NCBI RefSeq assembly: GCF_000005505.3
Contig: NC_016131.3
Location: 48,841,355-48,905,354 of the forward strand
DNA: 64,000 nucleotides
Direction of reading: 5' to 3'
Source of the DNA: Brachypodium distachyon
Lineage: Eukaryota > Streptophyta > Magnoliopsida > Poales > Poaceae
Shown here: piece by piece, positions 47,811-57,987 of the stretch
Layout of the letters: each line of letters opens with the position of its first letter
Numbering within the stretch: the first letter of the stretch is position 1
Program-made: the position numbers and the translations under genes
Notes under the pieces: model-generated
The model's input: the letters and a program-made list of their open reading frames with translations, nothing else
The model's database searches: none
Told to the model about the DNA's origin: nothing

Positions 47811-48018
47811 CTATAAGATATTCTAGTTTTGTCTTGAGTCAAATTTCTTAAGTATCAAATAAATATACAATCAAGACATGTGTCACGAGAGTTCTAATAA
47901 AAAATACTTTAGAATTGTATATGTTGGTAGATTTTTTTTAATATATTCGATCAATTTTAAAAAGGTTTGACTTAAGATAAAGTTAGAACATCTTATATTG
48001 AAAACCGGCTGAGTAGTA
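47811..48018. mobile_element. Stowaway-like MITE remnant with long inverted repeats
   Basis: The left arm TATAAGATATTCTAG ... CTTGAGTCAAATTT (47812-47847) is the inverted counterpart of the right arm AAAGGTTTGACTTAAG ... ACATCTTATA (about 47961-47998). The arms, about 36 bp each, enclose AT-rich DNA with the TAAGTCAAA core common in Stowaway elements. The canonical CTCCCTCCGT ends have decayed (right flank ends near GAGTAGTA). Confidence 0.7.
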
Positions 48019-50995
48019 GACAACTAGACGTTGCTACGGACGGACAAAATTTATTACCCAATGTTAAGCCACCTTAATTTGTGGGAGGTGTGGCTAGATA
48101 TGATGGAAGGTTTACTGCACAATAAAATCGTTTTTCTCGGAAATCTTAAATTTAAGCCACAAATAAACTCATGATCTTTGATTTAATTTGATTTAAATTG
48201 AATGAGCACTAAAAGAAGAAAACAAAAATCTCTTCTGGTAAGACAATGGTTATCGCAAATCCCCTCCCCCTTCCCACCCCAGAAAGAAATGTTTCTGGGA
48301 GCCAAAACCTTGTCTATGATATGCCATCAGGTTTGGCTCTAAAGTTTAACAAATCGACGCCACTGACTGAATTTATGCTAGGCATTCGATATATCAGTAG
48401 GGTATATCTTGTTCGGTTTGCAGTTTCTAAATGCGCTAAATGTCTTGAGAATCTCCGTCACCCTTCTTGACAATTATCCCGGTGCACGCGGTCGGTTGTC
48501 ATATCATGCCGCGGTATTGCCTGGGTTATTACTGGGATTATCTTGGCCCCAATTTTCCAAAGATTGTTTCGTCGAATGTCTCAAAGGGAGGAGGAGATCG
48601 TCGTGTCGACAACTTTTGTTTGTGGAAGCATTAGCTGCGCCATTAGGCAGTACGACGAGAACAACCGAATAACACTTTCTGCACAAGTCAATCCTGACCG
48701 TCCTGGTTGCGTGCCTTCGCCGAGCCATAATGCAACAAGTATCGCCTATCTATCTCATCTCATCTTCCGAAAGGTGAAGAATAGTTTGTTGTTCCGTGTC
48801 ACAAATCTGGCAGAGCGCACAAGCTCCTCTTTTAGCTCTTCAACCCATTTGTAAAGTCGCACTAGTTCGGACAGAATAATGTTGGAAGGAAATGGATTAT
48901 GGAACCAATGCATTGTACCAGATGTTCTTTTTCTACATTTGTTGTAACGGATCTCATCTCATGATCTCCAAGGTGCCAATGAGCAGGCGACCTGGTCGAG
49001 GACATGTTCCTACACATGATCGATCGAACGGCACACACAGCCACACAGGTGTCATTTCATCTCTGCTACTAGAACCGATCATGTGAAAGATCTGATATAC
49101 ATACGGGCATTAGGGCATATATTCCGACCCAGGAGAAAAGAAAAGATCGGCAAGAGGAGCACTGAATATATGTTGATTTGGATAAAGCAGGGACAGGAGG
49201 AGCTAGGGTCAGAGAGAAAACAGCGGTTCGTGATCCACGAACAGAGGGGGAAAAAAGATTATCTGACGGGAAGAGAATTCAGGCACAGATACGTGTGACA
49301 TAATTAATCTGCTCCTTCCTCTTTCCTTCGAGTTTCTGCTCTCCTTTTAAAATTCCCCCATGCCGTCCTCGTGTTTCACAAGGCGTTACGATGTGGCTGG
49401 CGTTTTCAGAAGAGCACAAAAAGAGAAGAAAGGGGAAAAGGAAATGAACTTGCAGGCTTGCAGCAAAGATCGAACAAGCCAGGCAGCTTCCTGATGTAAA
49501 CATAACATAGAATCCGGCCAGGACTCTCACTCACGGTCAAAGGTCAAGCGAGAACGGTTCTGGCTTACCTAGGAAGAGCGACGTCTCAAGAGAGCTCAGG
49601 GTTAAGCACTGAAGCTGGTCAAGCTCCATTAATTTTATTCTATCTTCAAGCGCGACGCTGCGACATGTTGGGGCCGGCAGCAGCCCCAACAGTTTTCTGC
49701 GCAACAACTGCTGCAGAGTGATCAGTAATCATATGCACCAGAGATGATGCTCTGCACACACTGACTGCTCGATTAAACAAGTCATCAGTGGGTAGCGTAG
49801 TTTATGTATGGATTAATCGAGCAGGGGAATCGTTTAGTACGTGCCAATTGATCTGGAATCCGGACGACATATTTATATCTATATGCGGCTGCTTGCCGCC
49901 TGAGTCTGACCAAAGGTCCAATTTTTCAACTTGACGGCGAAAATCCATATTTCGCCTTATCTGGTTGTTGAGGAGAACTTGAGAATTCAGAGAATGCGTC
50001 GGATCATCATCTGATCTGGTCCAAATTAACGGGGCCTATGACGTATTGACGTGCGTGCGTTCGTTTCAGCTTTGAAGGCAACAGATTACAGAAAGAGATC
50101 AGTTCGTATACGTAGTTGTTGGGACTTGAGGATTTGGACCCAAGACTTGTCCAAAATCAAAGCCGGTGCTTTGTTGCCCGGTTGCCGATGCAGCATGAGA
50201 CGCTCGTATGAGACACCGGAGAGGGGGCAAGAGCATCTGCATCATACATACATGTTGGACTCTGGCTGTGCTTTTGCTAATGCTGCGGCGGCTATTGCTA
50301 GTAGTAGTACAACAGCACGTGTGCACTGTGCAGCCGTTGAATTATTTGGTTGTTGGTCCAATTAGTTAATTAAGGACACTAGCTAGAATGATTATCTAAA
50401 GAGGGCCAGTAGTGGCTGTAAGATACTCCTATATGTTAGCGAGCCAGACAAAAACAGTTGAATAATTCAGGCGAATATGATATGTTCAGAAGAAGTTAAA
50501 CACATGTAGTAGATGTCCTAACAGCCACTACCTTTTTTGTCCATCTGTGGACAGAAATTAACTCAGGATGTTTCTTTTTTGATCTAATAGCTTGTAGCAG
50601 TACTGGTTGTGTTGAATTGTACTAGTCCTCGGTCATTCAAAATACATGAATTACAAGTGAAGTGCCACATTTGTTTGGGTCACCCACTTGCTATTGCTAC
50701 AAGTGAGTAGGAGTATTATTTATACCGGGCAAAAGCTATTGTTTTTGGCGGTGTGTTTGGTAAGACTGAGACTGCAGCAATTCGTGCTTGTTTGTGGCTA
50801 TTAAACACCGTTTGCAAACTTGTACAGTGTACTACGTGGTCGTACGTCCAATCCATCTAAAATGAGGCAGGTTTGTTGTGGTTAATTTTATCCTTTTACA
50901 GAGGTACGGAGGCAGGAAAGAAACAATAAGGGGGGCCAAGCAAAGAAAACAACTATCCGGGACGGCCAAGATACAAGAACACACGGTTTGTAGTA

Positions 50996-51041
50996 CTCCC
51001 TCCGTCCTGAATCCATGCATGTTAATCCGGAACGGAGGGAG
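50996..51041. mobile_element. 46 bp micro-MITE with Stowaway termini
   Basis: CTCCCTCCGTCC at 50996-51007 and its counterpart GGAACGGAGGGAG ending at 51041, with TA on both sides. Only about 20 bases of internal sequence (including CCATGCATG) remain, so almost the whole element is termini. Confidence 0.8.
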
Positions 51042-53121
51042 TATAAGAATTGAGACCTAAGCATAATTCTTACATGATAGAAATTATGGTTTGAACGGAA
51101 CAAGTCAAAGAAATATGAATCTGAACTCAAGCCGGCTGACCAATTATCATGACGAACTTGGTTTAGAGTCACGGTTTGACGTGCTTTTAGTTTTCCTTCT
51201 TCCGACGAACTGATTGTTGATATATCTACTTCGTGTTGAAATGATTTTTGATATATTCTTCTCGCAAATAAAGATAAAATGTTGATTTACTATACATGGA
51301 GTGGATAATGTAATTTTACATGTGCTCCTTTTCTCGTGCGCGAGCTGGTAGTTTGATCTTGACCTCTTGTGCCCCCTTTTTTTTCTTTATTTAGAGATCC
51401 TCTTGTGCCCTGATGATGCCCATGGACCCAAAAGGAGAGGAACAATAGGAAATAGCAAATGTTGATCGGGAATTCGGGACGGACGCCTCATGTGTGGAGT
51501 CAGAGACTCCAGGCTCTGTTGAAGCTAGCGGCCACCGTTGTTCCAAGTCCATTTACGGTGCCGTATTCTCTTACAGCGACTCGATGACTAGTGCCGGTGA
51601 ACCCACGAATCCGATAGGTACAGCACGAGTTAGCCGTCTAACCCGGCCGGCCAGCGCGAATGCAACCCGCTGATAACACTTATCTCTCACGCGCTTTATT
51701 TTTATACGTGCTACGTCAACGTGCGATCGTGAAACGTTGCACGATTCGTGAATACACTTCATTAGTTATCTCGTCACGCGGACCGATCGTTAATTGTTTG
51801 CATCTGTGTATATGATGCCTGTAACCAGCACGTAGTACGTTTCAGCCACTAATTGCATTTGACCCGAACGTGCGGAACGCCTGGCCTCATTTTGCTCTCC
51901 CCGCCTCTTTCTTTCCCGGAAGATATGGAATGAAGGATTGGCACGGGACACACTCTGCTCGACGTGTCCGTCCAGCCTCCCGCAGCCATCGCGAGGTCGA
52001 GGATCGCATGGGCTCTGCTAGTCTGCCCCTCCTCCATGTGTAATAGTGTCCGGAGCCGCATCTCGCACTCGCATCAGCATCCTGAACGGAACCATTGAGA
52101 GCACATGCTGCTGTTGCTGCTGCTTCCCTCCGCTAGCTCACGTTTTTTCTGCAGCTCTTGATCAGTGATCAGCCTATGATAATGCGTACGCTTCCAGACC
52201 CCAAATTGCGTTCTCCCACCTACTACCTGGCGAAACGTACATACCAAGCGCTACTGCGTGAGTCACCCGACGATGGCCGTGCATGCCCCCCAGTCCCAGA
52301 AACTGATTTTGATGCTCACACGACTGCATGGCTTGCACGCTGTGAAGGAAACATATGAACGGCCACGACCCACGGTAGACACTGTCCAAATTTGGCGTAT
52401 ACAATTGTAAGAAGCGGCTAGTCTGAGACCTTGTTGGTGGGCCTGTCAGCACGAGGCCCCCAATTATATGACGGGCTGGGCTTTTTGAAAAAGGATTTCA
52501 ACTGTACATTTATATGCAGTGCTCCTCGGCCAGCAATGCGGGAGCGGGCTTACTAACTTGGCGAGGATGCTGCCAAGTTAATTTGCTCGATGTTGGCCCG
52601 GGAGACATGGTGGGTGCTGATTGCCAACGTGTCAGGCGCGTGGGCCGTTCAATATGTACCAGAACGTCCAGAAGCGGCAATCCACAAATCCAGTCCATCC
52701 ATTTTTTTACCGATTGGCAGGGCCACGCTAATATACGGATATTTCATTTTGCAAGTGGTAGACCCTCTTTCCCTCGCTCCCTCCAATCCTCCATCCAGAG
52801 TGTGCATTTGCTCTCTTATATCGCTTTGAGACACCTCAAAGTATTTGGAAAAAATGAGAACACACCTAAATATAGCGTGCATGATCTCACATGCAAATCT
52901 GCAAATTTCTATGCAACTTTGTCAGGAAAAGAACCCGATCAGTTGAGCACTTGAGAATCGATCAATTTGAGTATATGGTAGTGTTCTCTTCCTCTTTTGC
53001 TACATCTCTGCTTCTACACAGCTAGAACACGTAAAGACGAATCATACGAACTGGACGCAAAAATACAAATCAACTAATAATGAATCATACGAATCGTGGT
53101 ACTATCAAATAGCAATGTACA

Positions 53122-55067
53122 TCATGACCAACAGAGCCCGGACAGCATCGCGAGGACGAGGACGGCCATGACCGGCGAGCTTCCCATGCACCGCCACCTC
53201 TTCGCCTATGGGAAAAAGAAGGAGCATCCATGTTGTAGGAAAGTGAGTAAGTGATCCGGACATTGTTGCATGATGGAATCAAAAGTGAAAGCAAAAGCAA
53301 AAGCTAGCAATAGCATTGCTTGTAAAGGAGGGCTAGTATAATTTGCGCGCACTGCTAGCTCTGGTATATATGCAAAGTTTACGTACTGGTGTCAAGCATG
53401 ATTGCCCACTCCATCACCAAATCTATCTATCTAGCTGTTTATTTATTTTGTCAAAACAGAATAAGAAAAAAAAAAAGTGTTCATAGCCATCGTTTCATTG
53501 TTTTTCCTCAAGTCGAAATGCAAATCAATGCATATATTGTTAACTTGACATTGTCGTCAGAGTGTCAGACGACAGTAACTACATCTAAAATCTGAAACAA
53601 TTGATATACCATGGTCAAAAGACGGAAAGCCAATTGTCATCATGCAGTAAGTATAGAGGATGAACAGTGACAGCACTGAAAAGGGGGAGCTGCTATCGAT
53701 CGAACTGATCAGCTAACGTGTAACTATGTAAGTAACCAAGAACCATTTACCAAGTAGAATTGGCAAAGGAAAGCAAAACTATGCATCATGACGTGTAAAT
53801 TTCAGCAAATCACTGTAATCGCACTCACCTTGCGCGTGGCCGCAGAAATCGTGTAGAACCCAGTACTGTCCATTCCTCCCGCCCCGCCGCCATCACTCCC
53901 AGCGCCGGCCCCGGCAGGCCCTTCCCCCACGACAAGCCCTCCGCCGCCACCGCCTTCTTCATCCGTCCCCTTACCGCCCCCAATCGCCGGCGCCTTAACC
54001 CCGACATCATACGCGGGCGTCCCATCAGGCCTAAACAGCCCGTAATGCCGCTCGGACGCTGGCCCAGGTTTCAAGTTCTCGTTGAACAACGCGAAAACAT
54101 ACACCTGCAGCGGCTCCCCTTCTCCCGCCGCTGGCGTCCCCTTCCCTTCCTTCATCATCCTCATCAGGTTCCCATTATACCTTGCCGCGTTCGCCGGCGT
54201 GGCGCCCGCCTCGTCGGCGTCCCCCGCCGACGGCCACCCGGTCTCCGACACCACGATCTCGATCTTCTGCCCGTAGTCGGCCGCGCATATCGCCGAACGC
54301 ACCGCGTCCACCTGCGCGTGCAGCATGTTGTTGTACCTCAGCCCCGTGCCAGAGTCCACCACGGCGTCGGGTTTGCTGCCGCCGGAGCCGAAGAGGACGT
54401 AGTCGAGGTCGACTGTGGACGGATCCGCCTTGTAGGCGAAGTACGGGTACGCGTTCACGAGGAACGGGGAGTTGGTTTTCGCGAGGAAGCTGAGCAGGGG
54501 AGTCATGTAAGGGAGCAATTCGCGCCGGAACGCGGCGCCGGAGGGCGGGAAGGAGGAGGAGAGCACGGCGAGCGAGTGCGCCGTTGTGACGACCACCCGT
54601 GACGTCGCCTTGCACGCCATTAACGCCGCGTGGAGGGACTCCATTGCCGGAAGGAGGGACTTGAGCATGGCGGGGTCGTCGCCCGTGAGCACCTCGTTCC
54701 CCACGGTGACGGCGGTGATGCGCGTCGCTGGCAGGTGGGGCAGGAGGTTGGATTTGACCCAGGCGGCCGCGGCGGAGGGGTCGGCGGCGAGCTTCGGGAC
54801 GAGGTTGTCCGGGAGGCCGACGGTGAAGTCGACGCCGGAGCCGGAGAAGGCGGAGAGCACGCGCGGGTCCGCGTCGTAGAGCTTCACCTTGGTGGCGTTC
54901 AGCGCGCGGAGGAGGATGGCGGCAGATTGTGGGGGAGGGAGGTTGTCCGCGACCTGGCCGTAGTTTATCCCCAGCGCCGCTGATGTTGGGTGGAGTAGTG
55001 CGAGGATTACGGTGGTGGTGAGGGACGAAGCGGCGAGCAGCAGCAGCAGGAGACGGCTGAGCGCCAT
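53122..55067 (-). CDS. GPI-anchored endo-1,3-beta-glucanase, family GH17
   Basis: Hydrolyses beta-1,3-glucan (callose) in the wall; GPI-anchored members act at the plasma membrane and plasmodesmata. Exon 1 is 55067-53829 (413 codons) and exon 2 is 53205-53122 (28 codons with stop), joined at AAG/GTGAGT and CATAG/GCG with frame kept; product 440 residues. An N-terminal signal peptide (about 1-31) precedes the GH17 domain, which opens LGINYGQVADNLP. The acid/base Glu is in TVGNEVLTG (Glu125) and the nucleophile in VVSETGWPS (Glu275). VYVFALFNENLKPG and HYGLFRPDGTP close the domain. A Gly-rich linker leads to exon 2, whose product MAVLVLAMLSGLCWS is a hydrophobic GPI signal. No X8/CBM43 module is present. 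Reading past the donor would give a stop after eight residues and lose the anchor. Confidence 0.93.
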
Positions 55068-57560
55068 TGTTGGAGCTGGCTTGAATTGATCAGTGTAGTA
55101 GCAGTCGAGTAAGTGAGTGAGCTCTGGACAAAGCATTGCCGTTGGGGACTCTGGAATCGCGTCGCCCGCTTTGGAGGAGTTTTTGTTGTTTACGCGCGTC
55201 CGGTCCGGGTGTGTCGGCTTTGGTCGGTCGGTCTCGTTGCGTGCACGAATCACGAGGAAGGTGGACTCGTCTAGCAGCACGTGGCAGAGACATGCACACT
55301 CGACACTAAAATCGTTTTCAAGTTTTTCTTTTGGCATTTTGGTTTTTCTCATCCATCCCGTCAGGTCTGGAAGAAAACTGGAGTCGGCAGGAGTTTGGGC
55401 ACGTGAAATCAAGATGGAACAGCATTTGGCATATGTTCTTTTCTTGGCTTCTTGGCAACTTCCATCCTGTCTGTAACCTTTCCCGCGGATCACTAAACGT
55501 TCAAAGAAACGGGGCCAAGATATTCAGGTTGTTGTCGGACAGCTGAACTCAAAACACGACCAAAAGCAAATGGAGCATTGACGGTTTACATGTCTGAATC
55601 AATTGCCGCATCACCCGGCCCCTCTGATCTCCATCATGCATGCCAGTGCATGTTCCACTTCAAGTCGGCGCACACAAAATGCGTCACCGCCTTAACTTGT
55701 GCCGACTTGATAGTTAAACCATGCACGCGCTTCAGTAATCCAATCCAACTCGGCCCACACAAAAGAAATACAGTGTCTCATCTTCAATGCAGGATGACAC
55801 CATGACAGTAACCCGAGTGAAAGAAACTCAGCCAACATTGGGGTACCCTTCCAAGTTCCAAATTTCTCCAGCCGCTTCATGTTGCACAAAAGCAGAGAAA
55901 GCATCAACGATACAGTGGCAAAGCCACGCTTTAAAGCGACGGTGTGTGCGGTGCAAAGCCTTTGCCTAACTTGGCCATTTGCCCCGATCTACGACGATCA
56001 CTTTCGAATTTCGATCCCCCTGGACTGGAGTCAAACAAGGCGACGGAGGCTGCCTGGCCTGGCTGGAAGGATTTTTGCCGGGTAAGCGACTTGCAGTGCT
56101 TGGTTTGCTTCGGAAAGGGTCTAATGCGTGCATGTGCACCGAATCTGAAGCTGATTACGGTCGCAAAAGCTTACCGTGGCTTCAGTGGCGGCCTCTTTTA
56201 TTCAGTACGGTGAAAAGAAACGGCCGTTGAGCATGGCGATGGAGTGGAAAACGGTGCAAAAGCAAAGCAGAGAAGAACCTTTGGTGGCGGAAAAGGAAAA
56301 GTTTTTTGGTGGCATGGGCCTTGTTAGTCTAACTCGCGTTTGGGCTCAGTTGTGTGGGCTCCAAGCACGGCATAACGCTGGGTCCTGCCTTATCAGGCCT
56401 AGTTTACCTGGCCAGTGCTGGGTCGAGGGGTGAAATACACACACGCTGCTGCTCGGTGGAAATAGTGCTAGCGCTCTTGTGTTGGGCCTTGAGAAGCAAC
56501 TGTGAGCTCGGATAGGCAAACAGGGCTTGGAAAACCCAACAATCTGAGTCCACCTTCACAGCCCATACAAACATCCACGTGTCAGGGGAGCGTCAGCTAT
56601 CGTGCCTTGCGGTAGTGAAAAACAGAAAAGAAACATACACGTACGTCTACGTATGTGCGTCTCTGAATTCTGAAGCGTCTGTTTGGCAGCAGGTAGGTTA
56701 GAGTCACGAGTTCACGGCGTACGCCTGTAAAGTTGACCACCAACTGGCACGCACGGTGCCGTCGTCATGCAAGGTAAGGTAAGCCAGGCCGCACGTACGT
56801 AAAAGCTCTTGTCGTATAGCTCAGCGTCGCCACACTTTACTTCCCACTGCCATACCGCCAGCTGCACGCAGAGAATTGAAATCAAGGAGCAGCATGAGTA
56901 TCTACGGAGTTGGCATATGGCCCCCAGAACTCGAAAGGCAAAAGAGTACGCTAACGGGTGTGGCTCCCCCACCCACAAGGCCACAAAACAGATTTGGGTC
57001 GACACAGAACCCAACGGCTCTGGAGTGGAGTACTACCGGAAATCCCGAGTTGGTCACCCGGGGCCCGTGCCATGGAACATCGGAACTAGCAGGGAAACGC
57101 AAGACGACGCACGCCGTGACACGAGCCATGGGTGGATCTGTGTCCCTTCCGCCCGCGGCCAAATCGATCTCCATCGTCCGTCCCAAGGAACAAACAAGCA
57201 AATCAAGGCGTTATTGCCCCCTGAACAAGTGATGAGGACCCAGCTGACGTGCGGGCCAGGTGGGGAGAGAGAGAGAGAGGGGGGAGACGTGGACCCGGGG
57301 GCAGGGGGAACGGGTATTGTGGGGATCGTGAGCGCCTGGCGCGCTTCACGCAACGGCGAGCCCTCCATCCGCGTGGAGTACTACAAGTACACGCCCCTCG
57401 GGACCCCACGGCACGGCGTCCGGAGCCACCACCCACCGTTCGTTTTCCATTGCCAATTCCCCCAAGGCCCCATCGCAGAGAGAAGTGTCCGTCCTTCGGT
57501 CGTCTGTCTGTCTGTCAGTCAGGAGGAGGAGGAGTGGAAGGCACTGCCGCCCGCAGTAAT
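55068..57560. other. Divergent promoter region, glucanase and GBSSI
   Basis: The glucanase reads leftward and GBSSI rightward from this 2.5 kb interval, so both promoters must be here. No gene is supported inside. GC content rises at 57230-57540 towards the GBSSI transcription start; a clear TATA box for GBSSI is not visible. Confidence 0.55.
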
Positions 57561-57563
57561 AAA

Positions 57564-57987
57564 CCCCCCCCCCCCCCCTCCCTTCGAGTGACTGAAGAAG
57601 AAGAAGAAGAACAAACAGCACTGCTGCCTGCGTAGTTCGTACGTTCCGTCGATCCATCCATCCTGCATCGGTGAAAGAAGAAGAGATCAGATCAGGTAAA
57701 TCTCCCGCATCGGTCCCTCTTCCGTTCCCGGTTTCCAGTTCCGTAGTGGGAGGGGTAAACTGAATACTGTACTACTCCAGGATGTAAATCGTGATGGTTT
57801 ACCCCGGACCCGGATTAGTATTCTCCTATATTTTATTTTCCTGTGTTGAAGATCTCTCCTCTCCTGATCGGAATTGATTACGTAAACCTCGGATCTTCAG
57901 AAATGGAGTAGTAGTTTATAAATCGTGTGACTGATTCAGTGGCAGTGCAGCCATCTTTCGCCAGAGCTAGAGCCGAAAACTTGTGCC
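57564..57987 (+). other. GBSSI leader: poly-C tract, GAA repeat, non-coding exon 1 and intron 1
   Basis: Fifteen consecutive C residues at 57564-57578 and a GAA run near 57594-57612 lie in or just before the leader. Non-coding exon 1 appears to end at 57695 (GATCAG/GTAAAT). Intron 1 runs to an acceptor near 57950 (GCAG/CCATC), 37 bases before the start codon. A leader intron at this place is a known feature of cereal Waxy genes. Confidence 0.7.

Larger units (their letters stand above)
46159..53121 (+). other. Intergenic DNA between ADC and the glucanase gene
   Basis: Seven kilobases without a supportable gene on either strand. The first few hundred bases are the ADC 3' untranslated region. 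Two Stowaway-like elements are present (47811-48018 and 50996-51041). Reading frames of 60-170 codons occur but none shows codon bias or family resemblance. Confidence 0.55.

Noticed and set aside
53802..53828. Read-through of the glucanase frame past codon 413
   Set aside because: AAG/GTGAGT is a strong donor and a downstream exon supplies the expected GPI signal in frame.
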